Part shown: positions 23,743 through 36,500 of the stretch, one piece after another
Position numbering within the stretch: position 1 is the first letter of the stretch
How the letters are laid out: every line of letters begins with the position of its first letter
Source: Lichenostomus cassidix
Lineage: Eukaryota; Chordata; Aves; Passeriformes; Meliphagidae
Direction of reading: 5' to 3'
Assembly (NCBI GenBank): GCA_008360975.2
Contig: CM039184.1
Location: 32,041,797-32,105,796, forward strand
Length of the DNA stretch: 64,000 nt
Translations under genes and position numbers: made by a program
The notes under the pieces: model-generated
Databases searched by the model: none
What the model saw: only the letters and a program-made list of their open reading frames with translations
What the model was told of the DNA's origin: nothing

Positions 23743-24429
23743 AGGCTGGGGGATGAACAGATCAGAGCTGGCCTGCTGAGAAGGACTTGGGGGTGCTGGA
23801 GGGGGAGAGGCTGGACATGACCCAGCCATGTGCACTCACAGCCCAGAGAGCCAAACGTGTGCTGGGCTGCATCCAGAGCAGCGTGGGCAACAGGGCAGGG
23901 AGGAGATTCTGCCCCTCTGTACTCCTCTCTGGTGAGACCCCATCTTCAGTGCTGCATCAGCTCTGGGGTGCCCAGCACAGGAAGGGCTGGACTGAGTCCA
24001 GAGGAGGGCCATGAAGATGAGCACCATTCCAATGAAGCAGAGAGAGTTGGGCTTGTTCAGCCTGGAGAACAGAAGGCTTCTGGGAGACATTATAACAGCC
24101 TTTCAGTACCTAAAGGGGCCCTCCAAGAAAGATGGTGACAAACATTTTTAGCACGTCCTGTTGCAGTAGGACAGGGAGTAATGGCATTAAACAGAAGGAG
24201 GCTTAATTTTGATTATGTATAACAAAGAAGTTTGTTTTTCTTTTTAAATAAGGGTGGAAAAACACTAAAATAAATTGTCCCAAGAGGCAGCAGATGCTTC
24301 ATGCCTGAAAACATTCAAGGTTGGGGACTCTGAGGGGCTAGATGGAGATGTCTCTTCTCATTTAAGGGGAGTGTGACCTGATGACATTTAAAAGGTCTCT
24401 TCCAACACAAACTATTTTATGATTCCATA
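23743..24429 (+). mobile_element. CR1 retrotransposon fragment, about 690 bp, with ORF2 3' remnants
   Basis: This is the longest CR1 copy in the window. It begins at the block CAGGCTGGGGGATGAACAGA and keeps the typical order: GGGGGTGCTGG, a CTGCATCCAGAGCAGCGTGG segment, TGGTGAGACCCCATC, TTCAGCCTGGAGAACAGAAG, the GGACAGGGAGTAATGG block, and the 3' end GGTCTCTTCCAAC with a decayed ATTCTATG tail. Translated pieces recall the C-terminus of the CR1 ORF2 protein (reverse transcriptase region), such as CALTAQRAKRVLGCIQSS in one frame and ALV-type RPHLQCC in another. The frame switch and stops show it is a dead copy. Short frames on either strand at 23787-24138 are parts of this element and not genes. 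Confidence 0.96.
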
Positions 24430-25672
24430 ACAACTACAGAAAACTATATTAAGATCTTATTATGCACCAAAAATTATGACAACCTTCCCACTCAAAAATG
24501 CAACATGTGGGGAAAAAATTTAATCCCTAACCCAGAAGCATGCAGGTTATGAGAAACATCAACTCTAATATTGTTTAAGGCAGGCAACCCTCACAGAATG
24601 TGGAAGAAAAACTAGCCCACAGTCAGTAGAGTTACATTGCTGCTCCAGATTGCAAACCTCCATATAAAGTCTGCAGATATGCAAATTAAAAGACAAAAAC
24701 TCACTGATTTAGTTTGTCATGCTCCATATCACAGGTCATTAGATCTCAATCATGTATTCCTGTGTTCAACTGCAGTAATTGGTGTTTAATTGAGAGAAAT
24801 TTTTGAGAAAACGATCCAATTTGGCTTTGGCACATTAACTACAAGAAGTATGAGGGAGACAGTAGCATCCTTCTCCTCCTCCAAACAGCAGGATTTCAGC
24901 TGGAAGAAGTGCAGCATGTCCTTTTATGTCCATTATGACTCCTTGCAGCCCTGCTGAGCACTTTAAAGGTGGTAAATTTAGCAACCCTATAGTATTTTTT
25001 CCATAATTTAATTATCATCATTGTTAAAAAGTGGTCCCAAATTACTGATGCAAACATCTGGCTCAGCTACGAGGCTTTAATTATGTCTTTCTCTGGTGAA
25101 TTTGAGTGCTTTTTATTAACTACTATATACTCACATGCTCGAACAAGTGACATCCCAATTTTATTTCACATGAAGTAGAGATTGAGTTCAGTTCCTCACA
25201 GCAAGATATTTTCTAATCTTAGGAACATGTCAATAGCTTTTTTCTTCATCTGCCCCAATTTTTCAACATTCTTTAAAAATTATGGATTTCATGAGCAGTA
25301 TCTCAGTGTTAAATATGAAGATCTAAGACTTCTCAATTTTTTTTACAGATTCAAAGATTTCATTAGTCTCTTTTTTTTCTACCAGACTGAACTGTGGGAA
25401 AGACTTTGGAGCAAGTTCTGTTCTGAAAAAGAAATATTTAGCATGAGGATAAGTGAAAAAAAAGCCCTGCAAATTCAGCAAGGTAATAGCTAATTAGGCA
25501 ACTCAAGAGTCGGGCAATCAGCAGAATGACCCAATGAACTGTGAATAAATGTCATTCAGCATCAATTCTTGATTGAAAACCATGTTCTCCCAGAGTGTAT
25601 TTTTCAATAAAAAGGGTTTTACAGAAGGAATACTGCAAGTAATTTCCAATGTTAGAGCACAGTGTACCATAT
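24430..25672. other. Unique non-coding stretch
   Basis: No gene or repeat recognised. A 103-codon frame at 25182-25493 is rich in Phe and Leu from T-rich DNA and has no motif. Confidence 0.5.
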
Positions 25673-25995
25673 GGAATCACAGAATGTCCTGAGTTGGAAG
25701 GAACACACAGGAATCATCAAGTCCAACTCTTACCCTGCACAGAGCAGCCCCAAGAATCATACCCCATGCCTGAAAGCATTGTCCAAGTACTTATTGAACT
25801 CTGTCAGGCTGGTGCTGTGATCACTTTCCTGGGGATCCTGTTCCAGTGCCCAACCACTCTCAGAGAACATTTTCCTAATACCCTCTCCTGACTCAGCTTC
25901 AGGCCATTCCCTTGGGTCCTGTCACTGGTCACAAGAGAGAAAAGATCAGTGGCTGTCCCTCCATTTCCCCTCCTGAGAAAGCATTCTAAGTGTTT
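25673..25995 (-). mobile_element. CR1 fragment, about 320 bp, minus strand
   Basis: It starts with GGAATCACAGAATGTCCTGA, then GTTGGAAGGAACACACAGGA and TCATCAAGTCCAACTC, the reverse complement of the CR1 3' end. Further in are CTGTTCCAGTGCCCAACCAC and a TGACTCAGCTTCAGGCCATT segment, all in the order expected for a 5'-truncated minus-strand copy. The reading frames on both strands here (25649-26028) belong to the element. Confidence 0.95.
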
Positions 25996-26152
25996 AGATA
26001 TTTTTCTAAAGTATTTCTGATTTCTCATCCAGAATATTTCAAATAAAATATTTTTGTTGCATCCACTTGGGATTTTTTTTAATCTACTTTTACTTTTTTC
26101 TTTACTAATTACTGTGAAGTTTCAAATGTCAGCATGCTGTTACTATATTTTA

Positions 26153-26250
26153 TGAATCACAAAGTCCTGGGTCTCGAAAGGAACACAAGAGATAAACTAG
26201 TCAATGAGCCCTCCAAAAGGCAGGATCTATTGAAAACAATCCTTCAAAAT
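26153..26250 (-). mobile_element. Degenerate CR1 3'-end fragment
   Basis: GAATCACAAAGTCCTGGGTC followed by GAAAGGAACACAAGAGATAA and a CTCCAAAAGGCAGGATC-like block resembles a diverged CR1 3' end in minus orientation (including the CCTGCCAAAGGCAGGATC-type block of some subfamilies). It lies only about 160 bp from another minus-strand CR1 copy but starts with its own 3' end, so it is a separate insertion. Confidence 0.6.
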
Positions 26251-27764
26251 CATAGACAAAGTATTTATTTAAGGTATTTTATGGACTATCATAAAGATTA
26301 AACAAAGTCTTACTGTCTTTTTCATCGTATTAAGTTTGATCATGCCTTGGCACCTTTAGCATCACGTACAAAGCAGTGAGAGAACTAATTCTTCATTGTC
26401 CCTCCTCCATAGCTTGCTTTATTCACTCATTCATTTCCCTTGGTTTTTTGACATTCTACAATTTTAGAAGCTTGGTAGAATTCCACTCTGCTTATGCAGA
26501 TCTGCCAGTACCCAGAATGAAAATGTCTAGAACTATTAAAAGTAAATGGTTAGAGCTGGCTAGAGGCACTTCAGCATCCTTGTGAACTCAGCACTGCTGA
26601 GAGTTCCAAAGCATTTAGCAGCCTTAATGTAGCTGTCCATGAGTTTTTTATCTGCATCAACCTTTCACTGACTTTTCCCTGAAGTAGGCTGCCAAAAACC
26701 TTTTATATTCTGAGCAGATATATTATATAATTTACATGTACCTCATAAAATCAGATTATGACTTGAAACTTCCAAATGAAACTTATATAAGCAGAAATAT
26801 CCTGACCAAGCAAAAGATTTTAAAAAGGAAAAACTGCACATACTTCTCAAAGACACAAAAGATGAGCTAATTTTATGTGCTTTGGATTTTCTTTTTTGTT
26901 TTGTTTTTTGTTTGTTTGACATTTCCATCATCTACCCAAACTTAAAAGCCAGTCCAGAAGTTACATGGGATATGAGATGAGTTTTTACTTGTCACATGTC
27001 CCTGCCAAAGACAGACTGCTGATATCATCCGTATCAGTTCTGAGGTCTTGTTCCTTTTTCAAGGTAGATGTTCTCTTTGGACCTTGTTTCATCAGGCTCT
27101 GTGGGGGGCAGATCTAACGTGACCCTAGGATTTTTAACTGGAAAATCTGATCTTATGAAGTTTTCTGTCTTTGAAAATTAAAGACATGCATGTTCATATA
27201 GCTTATAAGATCGCAGTTTGGAAATACTTTGTATTTTTAAAGGAGTTCTATTTCTGTAACAGTGTTATGAAAATGCAAAAAGTCAGAACATTCTATTATA
27301 CATTTTTCCATACTATTAATACCACAGATGTTATTCTCCTACCACTCGCATAGAGCACAGGGCATACAGATACAGAGCACACGTGGGGAAGGGTTGAACA
27401 CAGATAATTTGATGGATAGTAGAGGATTCTCTGAACTAGCAAGCAATGTTGAGATTAGACTAAGACTGAAAATAAGGGGTTAATTGCCAGAACAAAGTCT
27501 CTTGAACACAGAGTCCTTGTGAAAAGCCTCTAAAATGGGACTGGGTATCTTTCTAAAAGAGGAGTTTCAATTTTGCCAGTGCCACGATTTTAACTTTGCA
27601 GCAGAAGTTTTGCTGTATCAGTCAGAAAATATTATTATAGAGTTACCTTGTGACCTTAAAATAAGCAGACCTTTGGCTTTCTCCTAAAAGAGTAGAGATG
27701 ATAGTAGTATGCCTAGCTATAGAAGCTTCTTTTCCAAGAGAAAAAAACCCAACCAAACCACAAG

Positions 27765-27812
<48 letters not shown>

Positions 27813-29640
27813 GCATATCCACATGCAAAAAAAGACACTTAACAAAACATCTCCAGATGCACTTTGATCATGAATTACTGCAAGAAAGAGAAAATAGTAA
27901 CCTCAGAGTGCATTGTAAAGGAAGGAAGGAGACAGGGAGCCTAATAAAAATATTTAAGATTATTATAAAGTCCATGAACTAGAAGGAAAAATGATTGTTA
28001 GTTTGAGTTTGCATTTCTTTACTTTAAAGGTACATTGATATTCCTCTGGAAGTTTTACAGAATACCTCACAGGCCAAAATGAATGCCGAAATTCAGAGTA
28101 TCTTGTGAAGATATTTCATTTTGATAATGCATGTAACTTGCTTCTGACCCATTCTTTATAATAGTCATTTCCTGGCTTTTGATGAGTACTAGTTTAACTG
28201 ACATCTCTTTTTTTCTTTCTGAAATTTATATGCCTGAAAGTACATAAAAGATTATTGTGGAATAGTGGAATGGATGAATGTTCTCCATAATGGTTTTCTC
28301 CTTATAGCCTTGTCAACCCAGAATAACTGCTTAGTTTTACCAGTCCCATCAAACATAAATTCTACTTCTGGTATGAAAGCTATTGACTTACTGATTCTCT
28401 ATTGCTAATAGAATTTTCTTAATATCATCACAGAAACATGAATAAATTGCTAACAAATGGAATTCTTTGCATGGCAGATGAAACTGTCTTTACTCTTCTT
28501 TAGCTCACCTGGGTTTCCATAAAAGGCAACTGAGTGCTGGGTGGTGAGTCAGAACCAATAATCCAAAGTTCTGCAGGAAGAGGATCAAGGGTTAATTTGA
28601 ATACATGACATGGATAATTAAGAAGATCAGTCTCTCAAGCACCTGAGATTGAATTGTCAGGTCCTCCTGAAATTAGGGTAATACTGTTATCCACTATTGT
28701 AATTAAGAGTCAGTGGCAACAAAAGGAAAGGGCTGAGAAAACAAAAGCTGTTGCTAGCATACAAGAGCAACAGAGAGATCTCCTATGAAAATATGGTGAC
28801 ATTAAAGATAACTATGTGTTTCAGTAACCATACAAATGAGGTAGCACGCTACAGGGAAGTTCACTTTCACTATGATCTCTGTAACAACTTTTCTATAATT
28901 AACAAAATAAATTAGAGTAAGTCAAACTCCAAGCAGCTTTGTAAGGTCTTTCAGCTTACCGCATTTAAAAAAACTGGCTACCATTCAGTTAAGTTTCATT
29001 TAGTGACACTTTAATTCAAACAAGTTCTTTGAAGGATTTTCTTCTTGTTTTGATACATATTTGAAATATTTAATTAAAAAACTCTCTGGGAGCTCATGTT
29101 ATGTTAACTGCAAATTAAAATAAGTTACTTGGTAGTGCCAAAGCAGACCATTTTTATTAAATATGCTCTTAAACACAACAGAAACAAAGGGAACAGACTA
29201 AAGACAAAACCTAATCCTTAAAAGGCCTGTAATTAAAATTGCCACAATATGCTTGATTTCCAGTGTTCCCCAATTTATTTACTGTATGCAGTCCTTTTTC
29301 CTATGTGCTCTATCACACATATGGGAATACACATAATTTCAAGGTGTATCTGCTATTCCATATATATTAACAATATTTTTCTGATTTTCTGCTTTAGGAT
29401 TTGTTAGAGTATTCATCACTGTTGTATTACAGCAATGGATACTTCTCTAATCAAGTGAGGCAGTGAAACCTCAGGAAGGGATTCATCTTACTTATGTCAT
29501 TCATCATGTGTACTGTGGCAGTGTTAACTACCCTGAACACATCCAGGACTTAAATATAGCCATCTAATACGTCTAAAATTAAAAGTGCTATAATGGTTTA
29601 CTTTCATAATTCTCTCATCTAAATTCTGCACACACTGTAA
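26251..29640. other. Unique non-coding stretch
   Basis: About 3.4 kb with no recognised gene. It contains a compound dinucleotide microsatellite at 27771-27812. Reading frames at 27643-27982 run through that microsatellite and are artefacts. Confidence 0.5.
27771..27812 (+). repeat. Compound microsatellite (AC)n(AT)n
   Basis: Thirteen AC units (27771-27796) pass directly into eight AT units (27797-27812). Pure runs of this length are usually polymorphic. Confidence 0.97.
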
Positions 29641-29665
29641 TGCCCTGTTTCGATCTGCTCAGCTC

Positions 29666-29992
29666 ATCAGCTGATCAATCAGCTAATCGGTAAAACCACG
29701 TGAAAACCAACACCATTAAAAAAGCAATGAGACCTGCTGACCCCTATAAAAGCCAGAAATCCTTGGGACATTTTTCTGGGACTCAAACTTAGTGAAGCAG
29801 TAACAATGCATGACTGGTTGCCACTACTTGTAAATCAGGTCAACATACTCAGCTGGACTGAGCTGCATAAATGGAAAAAAACAGAAAAACATAAGAACTT
29901 CTCACCTACTTCCAGCTTCCCCAGCCCACGGACAAGAGAAATATGACACAATGTCACACACTTTCTATTTAGCTGTCTTTACAGTAAATAAA
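29666..29992 (+). promoter_or_regulatory. Promoter-like cluster (possible old LTR); weak
   Basis: Within about 330 bp the plus strand shows, in order: a 10-bp palindrome ATCAGCTGAT (29666-29675), a canonical E-box CACGTG (29697-29702), a TATA box in the context CCCCTATAAAAGCC (TATAAA at 29745-29750) and an AATAAA (29987-29992). The order and spacing resemble U3-R of a retroviral LTR or a small transcription unit. I could not find TG...CA ends with a matching target-site duplication, and no reading frame follows, so chance occurrence in AT-rich DNA is quite possible. Confidence 0.22.
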
Positions 29993-30318
29993 ACTTGGAG
30001 AATGTTACTAAAGATTCCCCATTTCTGTGAGCTCTTAGCTCAGCCTCCAGGCTTTGTCACTGGTCTTTAATGGCATTCGCTGCTGCAAAAATTTTGAGAT
30101 GTAAAAAAAAATCTTGTTTGATCTCAAGGAGTATCTGGAGTTCAGTAAATTCCCCAAACCCCACTTCCCATGTGGGCCTACAGCACAGCAAAGCAAAGCA
30201 CACCTTTCTCAGAAATTTACATTACTTGAAGTGTGAGGGACCATTACTGGAGAGCCACTTAAGCTTCAGGTACCAACTGTGTATATATAAAAGATAGAAC
30301 AGAAGCTTTAAATACCTC

Positions 30319-30347
30319 TTTAGTTTAACTAAATTAATTAAACTAAA
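30319..30347. repeat. AT-rich inverted repeat, 10-bp arms
   Basis: TTTAGTTTAA at 30319-30328 is the exact reverse complement of TTAAACTAAA at 30338-30347, with a 9-base spacer. The sequence AATACCT or AAATACC also occurs on both sides. Confidence 0.85.
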
Positions 30348-33300
30348 TACCTTTTCATTTGCCAGCATATTCTTCCTGGTAATTGCATTTTGTTATCTTC
30401 TCCTCCTGCAACAGCTATTTCTTCCAGGAAAAAGGTAACCCCTCAGGAGCTATGCCTGCTCTCATCTTGTCTTTTTCTAACTCCAAGTCTATCCTTTTCC
30501 TCCAGTCCCTCAACACTTTTAGTTTCTCAGAGACCATAGCAAGGAGTGCTAAAAACAGGCAGGCATCCCAGCAGTGAAAATAAGCTGTAATCAGAGCATT
30601 TTTGACAGCAGTAATATGACAGAGGAGTGGGGTTAGCACACACTCATACAAAACCCTGCAAGAATTGAATCTGAAGAAAAGTGAAAAGTGATCTTGTGCC
30701 CTTTTCAATGTGGTGATCATGTCAGAAACTCCTGGGATATCAAACTTCCTTAGAGAATTGTAGCTTTCAAGATCTAGTGGGAAGGGGGGGGATTATCCAT
30801 TATTGCTACTAAGCCAGATACCCCACTTGTTTAAATGTGACAGCAAAGTGCCTGTGATACCTGATACTGTTAAGACACAAAGAATGGAGACTTTTCATAC
30901 AAATGACTCAGATCCAATGAAAGGTTTTCATCTCTCACACTTCTCATATATGTGATTCCTGTTAAGCTAGATGTGTTTTCTACATTTGGGGAGAGCTATA
31001 AGATCTCATGGATGTCAGAAGAGATCAGCTTGTCCTATAGAAGTTCTGTTTCCTTATTAGTAATTTTTAATTTAGTGGCCAATTTTCTGCAAATTAAATA
31101 GAATATTTAACACAGAGCCTGCAAATTTTCCTATTAAAAACATAAAGAGAACTTTTCTCTTAAAATTTAAAAATCTAGAAATCTTGTCACTCACTTTCCT
31201 TCCTCTGGAATAAATTTATGGTAAATCAAAATATGATAATAAAGTTACACTCTGTAAATCTGTAAGCTGATAATTTACAAAACCTTCCAAGCATGTTTTC
31301 TTTTTCTTTCCCTGTTACAATGTACTGCAACTCTCATCTTGGAGAGAACTCACAATCTGCAAAAATATCAAAGTTGCAAGTAGCAGATTTTTCCTTTCCT
31401 CCTCTTTTTATTGCAAAGACATTTTAGTATTGCCTTTCTTGTCTTTGTTTTCAAACCTAACATAGGTAACTAGTTTATAAATCTATTCCTTCATTTATTT
31501 TGGATTAGTTAAGTTTGTAGTATATTAACACACTTAGTTCATAACAGCAGCTACATTCTGGAAATGAAGAAATCACTGAAAATAAAGTAAAGCTATCAAG
31601 TTCCTTTTCTGACAAGAGACAGGAAAGTAGCCTCTTTCCCCATCATATGAACTGAAAAAAATATGTTGCAAATACAATGACATGTATCTTAAATAGCTAC
31701 ACTGAAAATGCTGTTCCTCTTGCAAAATTAATTTTTTAGTGAATTGAAGGTATTATTTTTGGTGTCTCACAATCTACTTATCTAATTGATCCAACCAATG
31801 ATAATCACAGCCCATCTGCTTCCTTCAAACTCCCTTTCAAGGGTATCAGCACACTTCAGCTGCACTCTGCCACAGTTACTAAGGCAACCAGTGTGTGAAG
31901 CAGGCAGAAGCTGTGCTGATTCACATTAAAATATTCTCCTACCAGAAAAACCCTATAAAATGATGTATATCAAAAGCTACACTTTAGCATACAAGAAATA
32001 TATATGGAAGGACTTTGGGGGAGGGGGAAATATATGTGCTTTGTTTTACTTTCTTTCTTTTCTTTCTTTTAAAAAATGTTTTATGTTTGTGGAATAAGGA
32101 AATACACATTTCAATACAGTATGACACAACATAAATAGAAAGTATTCAGGGCAAGTTATGAAGATATCCAAGTCTGCCGTAGATATAGAAGTTACTTTCT
32201 CAAAGTACCTGCTCTATGCAGAGACTGAAACAACAACACAGATTTATGTTCATAGGTAAATTTTCTCACGTGCCCAGTTGGTGATGCCAGCTTGGACTGC
32301 CCTGTAACTGTCAGGCTACTCCATATTGTGTGATCTGAGAGTCCTTTCCCAAATTCCAGATCTGGACGATTTTAAACTTGGGGGGGAAAAAGAATGTCCC
32401 ATCCCCTTCCCCAGGCCCATTTTTTTTCTGCAAGCATGGCAGGTACTATTTATAGAAATATTTCACCATTTTTCTTATACTAAATTTATTCAGAATTTGT
32501 GTTATTCTGAAGAGACAAAAAAATACAGGGTTTTTGAAAGGCTTGAGAGGGTGCCAGAAGGGTTTGCCGAACACAAAACCAATTCCATGTCTTTCAGCAA
32601 TATTCACAAAACACTCTGCTCTGATCTCTAATTGATTTCAACATAACAAATATAAAACCTGTCCCTCTCTTACTGATTTCACCAAATGCAAAATTAATTA
32701 GACTTTTGTGGAGGAATAGAGGCTCTGGGGTTATTTCAGGTGAATAATATGTTTTGATGAATTAACTGAAATATTAATGTAGAAATAATCACATTGTATG
32801 CTGAAGGCTGAGACACTGATTGTGTCTTGAATCTTTATACACAGCTGACACTATTTAAAAAGGCAAATAGCACAGCTTTGAGGAGGCAAAATCCCTTACT
32901 GGGAAAATAAGAAACATCTTCCAGTTTGAATGGAGCTGCCAGGAAAGCTTGCCTTTGGAATGGTCCCCCCTATAGTGAAATATTAGCAGTTTTGTTCAGA
33001 GCTAGACAGAAATTTTCCTGTGAAACAAAGTGTAGCAGAAGTGGTAGACTATAGAGCTCCAATTTATTAGTTTGATCAGCCCTGTTTCTTCATCTGTGTC
33101 CCACTTGAAAGATTTATTCTGCTTTAAGGACTGAGAAGAGGATTTGCTTGCCTGCTTCCAAATTATTACTCCGAGCCTCCTTTTATGGTTGGTAGAGAAA
33201 CTGGCATTTATAGAAAACAATTTATCTGCACAGTTTTAGCCCTGTCAGAGGAGTGGAGTTATGTCCTACTCTTCCTTGTTTTTCCCCTGATTGTAACAGA

Positions 33301-33486
33301 AGCATAGACATCTGGCTCAAGTGCAGACATCTACATTTCATCAGGCAAATCGTCCTCCCCTTAAGACATGATCTACCGTCTTTTCTTAGTATATTCCTGT
33401 CCTCGGAAAATTATTAGCCTGGCCAATGTGAAATTACTGCCTGAGTTATAGGGAACTTGTGTAATTGAGTAATACACTTAAGATCA

Positions 33487-33514
33487 GCCCTGCAGTGAAG
33501 GGCCCTGCAGTGAA
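33487..33514 (+). repeat. 13-bp direct duplication
   Basis: GCCCTGCAGTGAA occurs at 33487-33499 and 33502-33514, separated by two bases. Confidence 0.9.
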
Positions 33515-36500
33515 AAATACAACAATTTCTGACCTTATTTCAATGAAGCAGAGACAGACTCTAGACTGTTGCTATCAGATTGCTGTATTAGCTACACTGA
33601 ACCTCAGGAAGCTGACAGCCTGTTGCAATTCTGAGTTGCATTCTGAGATTAACAAACACCATGGTCAAATTAACCCACTAACTGTACACAGCCAGTTGTG
33701 TCCCAACTCACTTTTTTCCTTGCAAAGCCAGTCTAATCCAGACCTGAGAACAAGGGTCCACATTATTAAGGCCATCCAGAATTAGGAAATATTTTAATGT
33801 AAAAGAAAGAGGAAAATCAGATTTTCCCAAAGAAACTAAGGAAACCCATGGATATATATATATTCTATTATTAGGTGTTGTAACATTTCCTAAGCATGGA
33901 GATGTGACATGGTGAAAGAAACTAATTTCTAATACATAGCGTAACTTTTTCCCAATCTGCACTGTTTGGACATACACTGAGAAGAAATATTTATTCTCTG
34001 CCATGTAAAAGATTTGCATGCTCTGTATTTCAGTGCCCACTTCTCATGTGGATTCTGATCAGATCAATCAGATACCTCTGGAAACTCCTTGCATGGTTCA
34101 CTCCTTGATATTCCAGACTTTTTGAAAGCGAGCTAGGATCAGATTGGGTGATTCTGTAATTAGGTGATTTGAGTTACAAAGCTTAAGGTGTAAATATATT
34201 TTTATTAAATCATATTGTGAAGTGACACACAGTCTTGATTACCACAGCCACAGGAAAAAAGAATAGGGTTTATCTGAACCCAGATTATGCTCTCAGCAAG
34301 TAGTCTTGGCTCATCAGATTTCTGTCACAGACTAAGACAAACATTGTCATCAAACTAATGGCATTTGATACAGCTAGGCTATGAGGACAGCTAGGAGGAG
34401 CTGTCCCAGCACTATTGTAGCTCAGGGTAGAGCAGATTAATCCCAATTAGTTGCCTTAGCAGTCAAGTTCAGAATGATAGAAAGATGCCAGAAAGTTGTC
34501 TTTCTGTGAGTCAGGTTGAATTCTGACACAGCAAAGTTTCTGTTCCACAATAATTTCTTTATATCAGAGTTTTCACTTACAGTGGCTGAAGTGTTGAAAA
34601 GCAAAGAACGTTTTGTAGCTTGCCTGTGTGAAGAAGCAGGATGAAAGCATTTAGAGCTCCAAAATTCACTATGGTGCCACCTTTCAACTGCAAATGATAG
34701 AGCTGGAGAAGTTTGTACTGCAACTACGCATCATTTCTATCAATAGGTCTCATGTGCTGCTGGTAGTAATAAATAGGTACATGGATTAAGATGACTCTGC
34801 TTCTTTCATCAGTGGTTCCATTTGAGATGGCTGCTTACATAAACTGGAGGGAAAAGTTAATCTGCTCTGCAATGTGAGTACATCAATAGCAATAATACAA
34901 AAGTAAGAGAAACTGGAGTGAAAACAGTGCAAGCAGTAGAAGTGTAGGAGAGCATTATTCTTCTAAGTGGCTTAAAAATGTAGAAGGGAAAAATTTGCAA
35001 TGGGATAGATATGTTGGAGTGGAATTTGTATTTTTGTACAAGCATGATAATTACCATTATAGATTGCACACAAGCTTGGTGGACATTGCATAATTATCTC
35101 CTTAAAATGTAAACAAGTATCTGCTAAACTGCATCCACAGCGCTTTAAGTTTCTATAAATACTGTAATAACAGCAGAAGTTCATTTAAACAAATATGACT
35201 GACTATCTGCAGTTACTGTTGTTCCAAAGCTTTCAGAGTGGAAATACAGTTCAAAAAGTTACACCCACATGCATGCACTGAAAACACAGCCATTATATGC
35301 AACAAAAATAGATTTGTTTTTTTAATATTCTAAAGGACTATCTCAAGTAAACAAACCAGGCTAATTATTATTTCATAAACCAGATTAAGCCTATGCTTTG
35401 AGCTTTACATGAGACCAGTTGCTATGTCCAAACCCATCAAGAAATGTTTTTGACTCAATTGCTCTACTTCAACAGCATCTCTCTTGTTTCTAGGGTAATG
35501 CTCTTCCCCAGAGGCAAACCATTTTCCCTTTGACAGTGTAGTTCCTCTTAACAGAGTGCTGTATGTGTGGATCCAAGTATTTTTATTCCTTAGCATCTCT
35601 CTCTATTCCTGTTTTCACTAAAACATTATATGTGATGTCTGAGGGCTGAAAGCTTAAGATGTCATTGCAATGGTTCCCATTCCTTACCAGTCAGAAAGCA
35701 GGCAGTGGAAAAGCCAGACTTACACCAGACTCCTTAGTCCAAGCAATTTGTGGGTAACACTGATGCACTGTGAAGGCAGCACCAGTGCAGTCATATGAGA
35801 TGTGCAACATAAAATAAATGTAAGAAATTAGCAATCTTGTGATATTTTCAAAGAAAGAACAAGTTACCTCATATCACTTCAAACTGATAGCCAATGGCAG
35901 TATCTGGTTAACTACAGGGTGGTTTTGATCCTGTGACTTCTGTGCATGGGGTTTGCTAACAGTGTTTCTGCATCTTTTCAAACTAAAGTACTACCTACTC
36001 TTATTGGAGGAAAAAAAACACATCTCAAAAAGCCTGTGTAGCATCTTGCACATCTCTGCACTTCGTGTATAAATAAAATAAAAAGATGCTATAAAATAAA
36101 TTAAAAAGATAATAAATCTTGAATATTCGTACATTGTTTTCCCTTTTCGTTTGTTTTACTGCATGCATGAAAATGTGCTTGCTTATTTGCTTTTTGATTT
36201 ATAGCTGTGAAGAGCAAGTTTAATGACTCACTGTTCCCACGCAGTAAAATCTAAATTCTTTATGTCTCTGACTTACCACACATACGCACATCAGCTAATA
36301 CATCATCGTTAATCATAGATGCAGCAATCAGGTTTTTTGTATATAAAACTGATCTGCGCTATGTGTCCAAGATGTCCAAGGTGGTATTTAATACCTCAGG
36401 AAATCTCAGCCAAATGGCTGAACTTTTCCTTCCGGTATCCAGAGAATGTTCAATAGCCTATCATAACATAAGAAACACTTCTGTGAGAAAGACAGGTTAA

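Noticed and set aside
23787..24138. Frames of 75-102 codons that could be read as short genes
   Set aside because: They are fragments of a frame-broken CR1 ORF2 region or its antisense.
25649..26028. Frames of 74-80 codons on both strands
   Set aside because: They lie within a minus-strand CR1 copy.
27643..27982. Frames on both strands across the (AC)n(AT)n tract
   Set aside because: The open reading is created by the dinucleotide repeat (alternating Thr/His or Val/Cys).
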